Below are positions 41,109 to 50,928 of a stretch of DNA of 64,000 nucleotides, piece by piece. The notes below the pieces were generated by a model. It saw only the letters and a program-made list of their open reading frames with translations. It was not told the DNA's origin and made no database searches. Where the stretch lies: positions 1,004,072 through 1,068,071 of the forward strand of contig BJOX01000065.1 of assembly GCA_009731375.1 (NCBI GenBank), given 5' to 3'. Position numbers and translations under genes: made by a program. Position 1 is the first letter of the stretch. Each line of letters opens with the position of its first letter. Source of the stretch: Paulinella micropora. Its lineage: Eukaryota > Cercozoa > Imbricatea > Euglyphida.

Positions 41109-42070
41109 TTACAAATCCGTAATCTCTTTTTTCTTTCGCAGTCTTGAGCTAGTCCGTATATTTTCCGGTTTTACATCTAATGATTTTAATAAATTAATAT
41201 TTTTTTTCTCTTTTGTAATTTGTTTAACTTTATCGGCTAACTGCTCTGACGGTTCTGTTTCTTGAAGTTGTTCTTTAACTTTGGTTTTTAATAATTCACT
41301 AGGCCTAACCAAGTCCTCTTCAGATAGAATAACTTTAAATCCTTTACGGCCTTTAACTTTATAAACGGCTCTACTAAATTGTTTATCACCTTTTGAAAAA
41401 ATAGTTCGCTTTCTCACTCTTGTCCCCTTAGGGAATTCATTAATTAAAGGATTTCTGTATATTTCTTGTGTGTTTTTTTCAGTCCCTTCATAAACATTAA
41501 TAGGCACTGCTTTAATTGTGTTGTGATATGTTTTGTTATAAGCATCAACAACCTCATGAATAATAGGCACCCATTGAAAATTTTCATTAACTTCCCGTAT
41601 CAAATTTAATTCGTTTCTAATTGTTCTAATAAATCTATCTATTATCCCCATTGTTCTGTGATCGCCTACTTGAACCGGCCTGTGCTCAATATTATTTTGT
41701 CTAAAATATTCAGCCACTTGACCCTTAAACTCACCGCCGTTATCTGATGTAATTCTTTCTGGAACTTCTTTTGTAAATATTTTTTTTAGACCTTCCAAAA
41801 CATAGCCTGTTGTTTTGTTTTTAATCGGTTCAATCCAGCCACGACGGCTATAGACATCAATTGCTACTAGTCCGAAATTATAATTAGCATTTCTTTTCTT
41901 AGTTGCCACCTTTGACATATCCATTAAGTCAATAAAAACTTGGCTCAGCGGTTTTGCTTCTGGTGCTGTTATCGTATTCCATATCTTAGTTGGCTTAGAT
42001 TGATTATGTATTTCTGCTCAGGATTTTCTTGTTGTTCTTGTTGTTGCTGATTTGTGTGCTTATTATCCAT
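41109..42070 (-). CDS. Polinton rve-family integrase (N-terminus frameshifted)
   Basis: The frame ending at 41109 is open up to about 42015 and includes VFIDLMDMSK with the first catalytic Asp, VAIDVYSRRGW, then SDNGGEF with the second Asp. The third acidic position, 35 residues later in GIIDRFIRTIRNE, is Asp rather than the Glu of the DDE consensus. A C-terminal chromo-like/basic tail follows. An upstream ATG (42070, MDNKHTNQQQEQQE) is in another frame, so the N-terminus is probably shifted near 42010-42020 or lost; a HHCC zinc region is not visible. It would insert the element, giving 6-bp duplications. A 22-bp palindrome lies 2 nt before the ATG. Confidence 0.85.
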
Positions 42071-42072
42071 CC

Positions 42073-42094
42073 AATCTATTATATATAATAGATT
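42073..42094. promoter_or_regulatory. 22-bp perfect palindrome before the integrase start
   Basis: Arms AATCTATTATA / TATAATAGATT end 2 nt before the - strand ATG at 42070. It resembles the other hairpins of this element that abut start codons, though the sequence differs. Confidence 0.75.
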
Positions 42095-42128
42095 ATATTA
42101 GAATTTTAAGAAACATTTTTCAATATCA

Positions 42129-42619
42129 TCATTTTTTTTCTTTCTTAGCGCCACCAGAAGATTGATTACATACTTTCACACTCACACTGCTTGATTTTTT
42201 ACTCTTAGTTTTCTTTACAGGTTCTTCTTCTTCACTTTCTTCACTTTCACTTTCGCTCTCATCAGGTTCAGGCTCAGGCACAGGTTTTTTGCTTACTTTC
42301 TTCTTTGCTTCCGCTTTCTTTCTTCTTATTTCATTTTCGCCATCTTTTCAGCAATGATATCTGTGAAATCACATTCTTCATCGCTCTCACTGCTTTCTTC
42401 TGGTGTATCATCTTGGTCTTTTCCGTTAATGATATCATTAGCAACACCCATTTCTGCAATGCGGTTTATCTTTTCCTCCATCTCTTCATCATCGCCTACA
42501 TAAGCATTTCTACACTTTGCTAATTTCTCTTTTGCTATTTCAATCTTTTGTTGCTTTTTGCTCTTAATACTTTCAACAGCCTTACCCCAATTCTTACGAC
42601 TTGCTTCGGGGGACGGCAT
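42129..42619 (-). CDS. Lys/Glu/Ser-rich charged protein, frameshifted
   Basis: Starts at ATG 42619 (MPSPEASRKNWGKAVE). It is helical and charged, with an acidic Ser/Glu stretch (DDTPEESSESDEE). The frame closes at 42326, but the next frame continues directly with a KKAEAKKKVSKK segment, acidic repeats (ESESESEESEEEE) and a Lys/Ser-rich tail, to TGA 42129. So a single gene of about 163 codons with one break near 42326-42335. No family recognised. Divergent from the fibre gene. Confidence 0.5.
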
Positions 42620-42622
42620 TCT

Positions 42623-42649
42623 ATACTAAGATTTTTATATTTTTAGTAT
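42623..42649. promoter_or_regulatory. Hairpin in the divergent promoter region
   Basis: ATACTAAG and TTTTAGTAT arms with an AT-rich loop lie between the - strand start at 42619 and the + strand ATG at 42678. Probably part of the bidirectional promoter. Confidence 0.5.
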
Positions 42650-42677
42650 TTACAAATTGAATATTTATTTATATAAT

Positions 42678-45600
42678 ATGTTTCAATATAAATCATTACT
42701 AGGCCTTAATGAGTTGGCAGTTGATAGTCTAAACATACTTAACTTAGACTTAACCAATACCAACATAGTAGGCTTAAATACAGACAGAGTGCCAGAAGAT
42801 GCCGACCCCGTAAATCTTTATTACACTGACGGCCGATTTGATACGAGATTATCTACCAAATCAACAACTGACATAAAAGAAGGAAAAAGTTTATACTACA
42901 CAGAGCAACGAGTAAGGGATAATGACGAAGTCAAAGCCTCAACTCAACACCGCTCTAATACTTCCAATTCGCACGAAACCAGTATATAATTTGATAGACA
43001 CAAACATATTTGCACAAGCGAGCGGTAAATACTTAACATATAATGATTTAGATGGTAAATGGAAGAATACAGCCCTTGGTTCAATTGATACACTTTCAGA
43101 TGTGGTTATAACCGCACCAATAGCCACTAATAGTTATCTAACATATAACTCAATAAACTGGGTAAATAAAACATTCCCGATAAATGTGGATGAATTCGGC
43201 AATATTAGTATGGGAAGGAAGAATATAACAGGAGTTAATTTACTAAATACCAAAGATGTTGATGAATGGATATTTGAGCATCAAGATAATAATGATAAAG
43301 TTTCAGCGAGTGGAAGTATAGATAGCCACAGCGATGTGACAATATCAGGCTTCCCAGCAGATAACCAACTGCTTATTTATAGCACAGGGCAATGGAGAAA
43401 CACCACACCACCCTTACTTAGATTAGACGGCACTGCCAGTATGACGGGGGCACTAAATATGGGCGGTTTTGCTATTTCGGGGGCTTCTTCGTATAATGGA
43501 ATTAATCTCGCTAATCTCGCAGTTGATGGTTCGGTGGTTAAACTAACAGGAGACCAAACTATAGCGGGTATTAAGACATTTAGCAGTATAATAAATGCGA
43601 GTGCGGGGATTGATATGAAAAGTCAAAGCATAACAAATGTTAATCTTGTTGATGGTGTGGATGTTTCAGTTCTTGATACTTCGGTGGTTAAACTAACAGG
43701 AGACCAAACCATAGCAGGGAATAAAAAATTTACATCAACTTTAGAAGTAAGTGGTTCGTCCAATCCTACTACTTTTGATGGTATTGGCATAGCCTTTGAT
43801 ACAAAAATAGGAATGATTGCAGCACAAAAAACAGCAACAGCGACTTGGTATCCGATACAAATAACTGGTTCGTATGTAGAGTTATATTCAGGTAATACTT
43901 TAATTGTAACTGCAACTGGAACAACATTAAGTTTGAATAACAACAAAATAACAAACTTAGCCGACCCTTCCGCTTCAACAGATGGAGCAAATAAAAGTTA
44001 TGTTGATACAAAAGACTGGCAAAATGTGAAACTAACAGGAAACCAAACCATAGCAGGAATTAAGACATATAGCAGTGGTGTTGAAATTACTGGGAATTCA
44101 ATAAACTCAACAACAAAGGGAACATTCATCGTTTTTAATTCTACCAGTAATATCGGGTCAATTGCTAGTTTGGATATGAAAACTGCAACATATTACAACT
44201 TTGAAATTTCTGCGAAAAAAATAAGTTTTATTATTGACGGGACGATTGTTTCGTGGTTTAATGCTACTGGATTAGATTGTAATAGCAGTCGGATTGTTAA
44301 TCTAGGAGCACCACAAAATGCGAATGAAGCGGTAAATATACAATATCTGGATGACAATTGTGTGAAACTAACAACAGACCAAACAATAACAGGAATTAAA
44401 ACATTCAACGGGACGAGCACTGTGATAAAATATCTAAATTTAACGAACAATGCAGATTTTAATAATCAAACTATGATTAATGGTGGAAATATAACATATA
44501 ATGGGGCGAGGATATTAAACCAAAATGGGGGAGATATATTCCTTTCACAGACATCAGGTGATTATCAATATTTCTTATTTACTCTAAATACCGCTACAAG
44601 TGGAACCGCGAACCAACGAGGTTATGTATTTACGAATGTAGCATTTGATGCAAAAGGGGCGGGACTTTATATTTCAAAACTTTTAGATAATAAATCTGCT
44701 TCGTCTGACATTGTCCGTTTTAACAATGCTGGCGGTATGCGGTTTTATGGAGCCTTAGATATGAACTCAAACAACATAACAAATGGTGGAACAATAACGG
44801 GAACTACATTAACGGCAACTGTTGGCATGACTACAACAACATTAACGGCGAGCGGATTATTAACAGCAGATGGCGGTTGCAAGTTATCTATTCAAAATAA
44901 AGTAGATGGAGGAAATGGACAGAGTATATTTCTGTGGGATACAGATAACGCAGGATGGGGTATTTATATGGCTCAGCCTGGGACAGGTAAAAGTCTATCT
45001 GGAGGGTTTGCGGTTGCAGGCAACGATATTTCAGGCTTTGCTATAAGATTTAGGTCTGGTTTTGCTTCGGCGGATGGTTTTGTGTGGGAAAAACTAACGA
45101 GCAATTGTTAATGTCATTAAATGGGGCACACGGGACTTTATGGACGAAAGGAATAATAACGGCTAGTGCGGGGATTACATACTCTGGCTTGCTAACGACC
45201 ACAACTAGAGCGAAAATAGGAATTCAAGGACAAACAGATGGGACGAATGCGAGAGGAATATTTATTTGGGATACTGCTGATTCAGCATGGGGATTTATAT
45301 GTCTCAGTCTGGAGCAAATAAATCATTAAGTGGAGGAACAGCACCAGCAGGAGGAGTAGGCGGAGGATTAACTTCTTATGCTATTAGATTTAGAGTGAAT
45401 AATTCTTCAACGAGTGGGTTCATATGGGAGAATAGTGCAAATACTGCTTTAATGTCTTTGAAAGCAAGTGATGGACAATTATGGGTATTGTCTAATCCAA
45501 TTCAATATTCAGACAGGAGAAAAAAAGAAGATATAAAGGAATGCTTAGGCTTAGATTTTATTAATAAGTTAAATCCAGTTTGCTATCGTATGATTGATGA

Positions 45601-45954
45601 CAACAAGAAACAAAGAACGGGTTTGATAGCACAGGAATTAGAAATCGTATTAACAGAAATGGATATGCTAGATTTTGGCGGTTTTATAAAAGAAACAATT
45701 ATGGTTCCGTGTCCAAAGCAAAGAAAAGAATGCGAATTGAAAGGTGTGAGTGTTAATCCAGATGTTAAATGTGTTGATAGTGGCGATGTCGGTTATGGTA
45801 TAGGTTATTCCGAGTTTATCGCCCCCTTAATTAAGGCCACACAGGAGTTATCGGAAAAAGTAGTTAATTTAGAAAAAGAAATAAACTTTTACTTAATATA
45901 CTACAAGACCAAGCAAATCAATTAGCAGAAATACGAGCAGTCGTTTTCCCTTGA
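42678..45954 (+). CDS. Tail-fibre-like protein with peptidase S74 chaperone, several frameshifts
   Basis: ATG 42678 (MFQYKSLLGLN). The protein is built of repeats containing VKLTGDQTIAGIKTF (four or more copies, about 43535-44405), typical of trimeric phage fibres. The C-terminal part has YSDRRKKEDI (about 45505-45545), the Ser-Asp/Lys self-cleavage region of the peptidase S74 intramolecular chaperone, followed by RTGLIAQELE. Frame changes occur near 42950, 45100, 45290 and 45890. With the last one the gene ends at TGA 45952-45954, exactly on the edge of a hairpin. It would serve for host attachment. Fibre/S74 proteins are familiar from phages and some polinton-like viruses. Confidence 0.8.
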
Positions 45955-46030
45955 TATTTATCAACTTCACTCTCATTCGCTTCGCTCATACTCGTAATCT
46001 CAAACTTGTTTGAGATATTGATAAACATCG
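45953..46030 (+). terminator. Gene-end hairpin GATATTT...AAACATCG (fibre gene)
   Basis: GATATTTATCAA pairs with TTGATAAACATC (one A/C mismatch). The loop contains ATTCGCTTCGCTCAT and a nested ATCTCAAAC/GTTTGAGAT hairpin. The first base is inside the TGA at 45952-45954. Confidence 0.75.
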
Positions 46031-46062
46031 AAAACAGATTTATTTATTTCAATAAAGAAAAA

Positions 46063-46116
46063 CGATGTTTTAGAATAAGTGAAAGTGCGGAGCACGAAAC
46101 GCAATTCTAAAATATC
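46063..46116. promoter_or_regulatory. Gene-start hairpin CGATGTTT...AAATATC
   Basis: CGATGTTTTAGAAT pairs with ATTCTAAAATATC, which ends directly against the ATG at 46117. It is the inverted form of the gene-end hairpin family. Confidence 0.75.
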
Positions 46117-46476
46117 ATGTCAAACAATAATACAACCAGACTTCACAGACCCCCGCCTATTATGGATATGGATGGCGAACTAACTCCCGAATTAAAGTCT
46201 CGTGTTCTTGAAGTAGAACTAAAGACTGAGGAAAAAAAAGTAGAACACGAATTGGAAGATAACTGGAATTGTTGTTGTATAAAAAACAGACCGACCGACA
46301 GCCGACTTATTAAATACTTATTTCAAATGGGTATCATTATTGCCATTATAACCCTTTGTATCGTGAGGCTATCTGAAAAGAACTTACCTTGTGAGGTTGC
46401 TAATACTTCTTATGACTGTATTTTGACCTTACTCATAGGAATTTGCCTTCCATCGCCTTCTTCAAGTAAGAAGTGA
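46117..46476 (+). CDS. Small membrane protein, 119 aa
   Basis: The N-terminal 70 residues are charged (VLEVELKTEEKKVEHELED) with a CCC cluster. One clear membrane segment follows (about 72-90, FQMGIIIAIITLCIV) and a second hydrophobic stretch ends in a LPSPSSSKK tail (about 103-119). Short proteins of this pattern, with a C-terminal membrane segment followed by LPSP, are common in Polintons and related viruses; role unknown, possibly virion membrane or assembly. Intact. Its ATG directly follows a hairpin. Confidence 0.65.
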   Translation: MSNNNTTRLHRPPPIMDMDGELTPELKSRVLEVELKTEEKKVEHELEDNWNCCCIKNRPTDSRLIKYLFQMGIIIAIITLCIVRLSEKNLPCEVANTSYDCILTLLIGICLPSPSSSKK

Positions 46477-46725
46477 GCACTCGTATAAGTGGATTTTATA
46501 CCACGAAGCATCATTACCCGCACATATTAACGGCAGGGCTTCATCAAAACTAACACACCAATCACTCATAGGTTTATGCACACATTTAAATTTAGTTCCT
46601 ATTCCTTGCTTTATACAATAAACACACGCATCTCGTTTTGTTTGATTTGCTCTGCTATAAAAGTCGCAGGCAGTCCGCGAAAATATTTTTGTTATTAACA
46701 AGTTTATCAACAGTAATATAATCAT
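46462..46725 (-). CDS. Small secreted Cys-rich protein, 87 aa
   Basis: ATG 46725 begins a typical signal-like hydrophobic segment (MIILLLINLLITKIF), followed by seven cysteines (TACDFYS, CVYCIKQ, FKCVHK, DWCVS, LICAG), reminiscent of small PSI/EGF-like modules. The start codon overlaps the + strand ATG of the next gene within CATG at 46723-46726. It also overlaps the end of the previous + strand gene by 15 nt. Function unknown; one of the two divergent starts may be wrong. Confidence 0.4.
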   Translation of the reverse strand: MIILLLINLLITKIFSRTACDFYSRANQTKRDACVYCIKQGIGTKFKCVHKPMSDWCVSFDEALPLICAGNDASWYKIHLYECSLLT

Positions 46726-47080
46726 GGCTGACTATAAATACCAAAAGATTATTTTTCTGAGCAATGATTTTGTTGGTAAATCATTTAATAAAAATATCCA
46801 AATGTCATTCACACCAACCAAAATGAATGTTAAGTTTATTCACTATATGAACGACCAAACAGAGACAAAAACCAGAATTCTTTATATGGACAGAATTGGA
46901 ATTATTGGCACATTTGCAGATAGTAATATAGCAAACATTTCAAACCTCAGTTATAATTTGGGTGTTGTTGGCTGGTCGGACGGACAATATACATTTAAAG
47001 TCCTTGAAACTGATAGCGGAAATATTGACACAGGAAATTTAGCGGGAAGAATTGTTGTGTGTTTAGAGTTTCTCGCTTAG
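46724..47080 (+). CDS. Small beta-rich protein, 118 aa, putative structural
   Basis: Intact ORF MADYKYQKIIFLSNDF to TAG 47080. Alternating hydrophobic/polar pattern with Gly turns suggests a beta-barrel (MDRIGIIGTFADSN, NLGVVGWSDGQYTFKV). It lies 8 nt ahead of the ATPase ATG in the morphogenesis block, so a virion protein is likely. No family recognised. Confidence 0.5.
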   Translation: MADYKYQKIIFLSNDFVGKSFNKNIQMSFTPTKMNVKFIHYMNDQTETKTRILYMDRIGIIGTFADSNIANISNLSYNLGVVGWSDGQYTFKVLETDSGNIDTGNLAGRIVVCLEFLA

Positions 47081-47088
47081 AGTATAGG

Positions 47089-47906
47089 ATGCAAAAAATC
47101 AATAATGTCAAGGTGAAGCCAGTGAAGCAGGAAGGCGAAGGAAACAAAAAAGCCAAGGGCTATAAATTATTTAACGAACCTTACGCAAATATATTTTTGC
47201 TAGCCCGTAAGAAGAGCGGGAAAACGACAGCACTCTTTGAAATACTGAAACGGACGACGGATAGAAAAACAAGGATTGTCATTATTGCTTCAACAATACC
47301 AAGGACTACATTTATAAAGCAATGTTTAAGCACTTTAAAAACAGGGGAAACCCGATGGCTATTTATACCTTTCTCAAATCAGATGGTGTGAATGTCATTG
47401 ATTATGAACTTGACAAACTGAACAAACCAGAAGAAGAGCAGGAAGGCGAAATTAAACAGGACGATAAAGAACCGATGGAGAAACCACAATTTTTATACTT
47501 TGGAAAAGAAAAGAAACAGATAAAGGATGCACCAAAAGAACGACCAAGCAGGTATATTTCACCAGAGGTTGTTTTTGTTTTGGACGATTTAGGAAGTGGA
47601 TTAAGAGACAAGTCCGTAAGCGATTTGTTAAAAAAGAACAGACACTATAAATCAAAGGTGATTATGTCAAGTCAGTATTTGAACGACCTACGACCAGAAG
47701 CCATTAAGCAGTTAGATTATTTATTAATCTTTCCAGGCCAGTCTCAGGACAAAATGGAACTCGTGTATAAACATTTAGACCTATCTTTTGATTACTTTCT
47801 TCAAAAGTATCACGACAGCACAAAGGAACGATTTAATTTTCTTTATGTCTCAAGTGTTGATGATGAATTACGGAAGAATTTTAATTTAGCTTATCGCATG
47901 CGATAA
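47089..47906 (+). CDS. FtsK/HerA-type genome-packaging ATPase, one frameshift
   Basis: ATG 47089 (MQKINNVKVK). Walker A is ARKKSGKTTAL (about residue 38-48), Walker B is VVFVLDDLG (about 160-168), and a sensor-like VIMSSQYL follows. Two frames overlap at 47322-47391; the break lies near 47320, just after the first strand pair, with RTTFIKQ in the first frame and MFKHFKN in the second. The order and spacing match A32-like packaging ATPases of Polintons and NCLDVs, which pump DNA into the capsid. The stop lies inside a perfect palindrome. Confidence 0.9.
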
Positions 47907-47907
47907 G
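47890..47907. terminator. Palindrome over the ATPase stop codon
   Basis: CTTATCGCATGCGATAAG is a perfect 18-bp palindrome that includes the TAA at 47904-47906. Confidence 0.7.
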
Positions 47908-47951
47908 CAATTATCACAAGGTGAATAATTTTAGACTTAAGTAAAAAAATT

Positions 47952-47986
47952 TGTAAATAATTATTTTTCTGTATTATATATTTATC
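47952..47986 (+). promoter_or_regulatory. Late-promoter-like motif
   Basis: AATAATTATTTTTCTG followed by TATTATATATTTATC, ending about 10 nt before ATG 47995. Similar AATTATTTTTT plus TA(T/A)TATATA pairs lie before ATG 51822 (51756-51782) and ATG 48641 (48530-48557), and an AATTTAATAATATA form before ATG 50929. Confidence 0.45.
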
Positions 47987-47994
47987 TATCTTTT

Positions 47995-48457
47995 ATGGTA
48001 GTAAAAACAACTCATGTTGAAGTCATTCCAACAATCGGCAAACGAACAATTAACTCAAGCACCAATATGGCTGGAGGCAAAAAGAAAACTGGACGAAAGA
48101 AGAAGCAAGGGGGCAAGGGACAAGGAGGCGGTAAAATTAACTGGGCGAAGGTTGGTAAGACGGCAATGGCAGTGAATAAATTTCTTCGTGATAACAAGAT
48201 TATTTCAAAGACCGCAAATGAAAACTGGACGAAAGAAGAAGCAAGGGGGCAAGGGACAAGGAGGCGGTAAAATTAACTGGGCGAAGGTTGGTAAGACGGC
48301 AATGGCAGTGAATAAATTTCTTCGTGATAACAAGATTATTTCAAAGACCGCAAATGACCTTGGTGATGTCGGGGTTCCATATGCGTCTCGTATCGGGTCT
48401 ACCGCTGCGAAACTTGGTTATGGTAAGCAGAGTGGGCGAGGTGCATTGAAGTTCTAG
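47995..48457 (+). CDS. Small basic virion-type protein, disrupted by a 136-bp duplication
   Basis: ATG 47995 (MVVKTTHVEV). A Lys/Gly-rich basic segment (GGKKKTGRKKKQGGKGQGGG) is followed by an amphipathic helical part (KTAMAVNKFLRDNKIIS), then YASRIGSTAAKLGYG and a basic end at TAG 48455-48457. Proteins with a basic head and an NKFLRD...Y(A)S-x-G...LGYG tail recur in Polinton-like viruses, probably as DNA-binding or membrane-active virion components. A tandem duplication of 136 bp (48084-48219 and 48220-48355) splits the frame because 136 is not a multiple of 3. Confidence 0.6.
48084..48355. repeat. 136-bp perfect tandem duplication
   Basis: Unit starting GAAAACTGGACGAAAGAAG at 48084 and again at 48220; no difference seen between units. 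It lies inside the small basic protein gene and shifts its frame. Either a very recent duplication or an assembly error. Confidence 0.9.
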
Positions 48458-48520
48458 ATATTTGAGAATTTCACTTCTATCTGGCTAATCGCCAGATTTT
48501 TCGTTTATTCTCAAGCATCG
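48457..48520 (+). terminator. Gene-end hairpin (small basic protein)
   Basis: GATATTTGAGAAT pairs with ATTCTCAAGCATC; nested ATCTGGC/GCCAGAT hairpin in the loop. The first G is the last base of the TAG at 48455-48457. Confidence 0.75.
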
Positions 48521-48567
48521 TAAAAGATAAAATTATTTTTTGCTCTAATAATATATAAGTGTTAAAA

Positions 48568-48638
48568 CGATTTTCTAAAATATCTCAAACGAGTTTGAGA
48601 TTTACGAAAAGCGAAGCGAAAGTGTGAATTTAGAAAAG
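48568..48638. promoter_or_regulatory. Gene-start hairpin before 48641
   Basis: CGATTTTCTAAA pairs with TTTAGAAAAGC, ending 2-3 nt before ATG 48641. A nested TCTCAAAC/GTTTGAGA hairpin lies inside, and AGCGAAGCGAA in the loop. Confidence 0.65.
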
Positions 48639-48640
48639 CA

Positions 48641-50375
48641 ATGGCAGTCAAGAAAGCAAGGAAGATGAGACCACCGCGTGTTTATAGAAATAAAAGCGGT
48701 AGGCCTTACATTATCCAGAAGGGCAAAAAATATTATCTTAATTTTGGCAAGAAAACAAATGATATGAGCACACTTCAAATTGTTAAACTTTTTATGAAAT
48801 ACTTAAGCAGACCAAATAAACGTGGCGATACTCCAAAAGCAAAGAAAAAAGAAAAGAAGGAGGACTTAAGGAAAGTTCAAAGCCTGTCGGAGATTGAGCA
48901 GAATACGAGAACAGCCATTAATGACCACTTAGACAAACTCAGAAAGGAAAAGTATGAGGGTATTGAGGATATAGAGAAAAAAGAAAAGAAAGCAAGGGAG
49001 GATTTAGAAGAGGAGAAGAAGAGGCAAGAGCGTCGCGTAGACGCAGATACTAAGGAAAGGCGGGATGAGTTGGCAAGGATACACCGCAATGAACTATCCG
49101 ATATCAAGGAACGACAAGAACAAAAAGACAGAGAACTAAGAAGGGAGCAAAAACTCATAGAAGATGTAAAATATGAAGAAGACAGAAAAAATAGAATACA
49201 AGCATTACCACCCTATCTCCAACCAGTTGGAGATAATGCGCAATATCAATATATTATGCCACCGCAATATGGACAGCCTCAACAAGCACAAGCATCACAA
49301 TTAGGAACCCCGCCACAAGCACCACAATTAGCACCACCATTTGGAGCACCGCCACAAGCACCACCAATAGATAATTTAGGAAATGAAGCACCATTGAAAA
49401 CAAAAGAACAATATGAGGAAGAAAAAAAGCAAAAGCAGAAAGATATTGAAACACTGAAATTAGCAGGATATACAGATAATTTCATTAAAAAGATGAGTCG
49501 TAAAGACTTACAAAAAGCCAGTCAGGATATTCAGACGGCTATAGCCACAGCAACATCTTTAGAAGAACAGAAAAAGTTAGCAGAAGAATATAAAGAAAAA
49601 CTTGAAAAGGAAGAAAAGAAAGCAGAAGAAAAGGGTAAGCATTTTGACCATTTAATATTTAACCATTTTTTAATCTCCGGATTTTCAAAAACTTATCACC
49701 CAAACATTACTATAAAAGAGTTAGCACAGGCTTTAAAAAAGAGACTAGATAGTGAAGGTCATAAAAAATTAAACTACAAAGACACTTCAAAGTGGATTAT
49801 TGACATGATTAAAAGGTTTAATATTGATGTTNNNNNNNNNNGATGTTGGAAATGAAGAGCAAAATGTGAAAAGAAGAATAGCGGATTATGCTAGATATGA
49901 AGAGTATATGGGTATTAATGAACAAAAAGGGAGTGGAGCGAAGACATTAGAAGAATTAATGGATAAGGTATTTTCAATAAAAACAATTAAAAAATATCTA
50001 TCCCGCAATGATTGGAGACACACAATGAATAAAAAGGACTTTGTAAAAACTCTAACTAGCAAAATGANNNNNNNNNNCACTCTAGCTAGCAAAATGACAA
50101 TAGACGCAAATGTGGATAAACAAGTTTCAACAGATTTGAACATTGACGAGGGGATGCCCCAACCGCTACCCCCGAGCGTCGCGGAGCCACAGCAACCAGA
50201 GCCAGAACCACAGCAACCAGATGATATTCACAAATTCGCTCTCCCGCCTTCGACTCCCGAGCGGTTTGTAAACATCGATGGGGAGAGCAATATTGAAAAA
50301 CCCATGGACGATGTTTATCAACAAACGGGAATGAGTGAAACGAATGAGAGTGTAGTTGATGAATATCGGGACTAA
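48641..50375 (+). CDS. Coiled-coil, Pro/Gln-rich protein spanning two false gaps
   Basis: ATG 48641 (MAVKKARKMRPPRVY). Order: basic N-terminus with a compact fold (about 1-60), a long charged coiled coil (about 65-190), a Pro/Gln/Ala repeat (about 195-245, PPQAPQLAPPFGAPPQ), a second coiled coil (about 250-330), a folded part after FDHLIFNHFL, then an acidic Pro-rich tail (PQQPEPEPQQPDD). Two 10-N gaps (49832, 50068) interrupt it, but flanking sequences overlap, so the frame is really continuous to TAA 50375. That stop overlaps the protease ATG by one base. No enzyme motif; probably a scaffold or virion-associated protein made with the protease and capsid genes. Confidence 0.55.
49832..49841. 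other. 10-N gap with overlapping flanks
   Basis: GATGTT occurs directly on both sides of the N run; merging the two keeps the frame open. Confidence 0.85.
50068..50077. other. 10-N gap with overlapping flanks
   Basis: ACTCTAACTAGCAAAATGA before and ACTCTAGCTAGCAAAATGA after the N run: about 19 bases with one mismatch. Confidence 0.85.
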
Positions 50376-50854
50376 TGACTAATGAAATAGATGACATAAT
50401 GAAAAAATATGGATGGTATCTCGGAGCGATAGCGAGCGATGAAATCTACAAGTTGAAGCCAGGAAGCAGAAAGCGATACGGATTTATTATGAATACAGAC
50501 CCTAGCAACAAAAAAGGACAGCACTGGATGGCAGTATGGATAAGTCTAGATAAAGACAGGAGTGTTGAAGTGTATGACCCTTTAGCGCTTTACCAACCAA
50601 CGGAAGACTTTCAACAACAAATGAAACAACTAATAGATAAAAGCAACCCCGATAGTTATTTGTTAATAAAGGTTAATCAAGTAAAACAACAATCTGATAC
50701 AAGCGACACATGCGGATGGTTTGCTATGCGCTTTTTAATGGAGCGGGCGAAAGGAGTGCGATTTAAGTTTGCAAGCGGTTATACAGACTTAAAAGAAGAA
50801 GAAGCGGAGAAATTAAAAGCACAGAATGGCTACGGATTTGACACCTATTGGTAA
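50375..50854 (+). CDS. Adenain-like cysteine protease (Ulp1/C5 type)
   Basis: 159 residues, intact. Catalytic His in GQHWMAVWI (about residue 49), Asp in VEVYDPL (about 67), Gln in KVNQVKQQ (about 107) and Cys in TCGWFAMRF (about 113), the order of the adenovirus protease/Ulp1 fold. In Polintons this enzyme is expected to process capsid proteins during maturation. Its ATG overlaps the TAA of the preceding gene (TAATGA), suggesting coupled or shared transcription. A small CACAC/GTGTG hairpin follows the stop (50851-50891). Confidence 0.9.
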   Translation: MTNEIDDIMKKYGWYLGAIASDEIYKLKPGSRKRYGFIMNTDPSNKKGQHWMAVWISLDKDRSVEVYDPLALYQPTEDFQQQMKQLIDKSNPDSYLLIKVNQVKQQSDTSDTCGWFAMRFLMERAKGVRFKFASGYTDLKEEEAEKLKAQNGYGFDTYW

Positions 50855-50928
50855 ATCCACACTCCCGCTACCGCTCCCGTGTGTTTTACAAACTTCATTT
50901 TTGAAAAAAAAAATTTAATAATATAACA

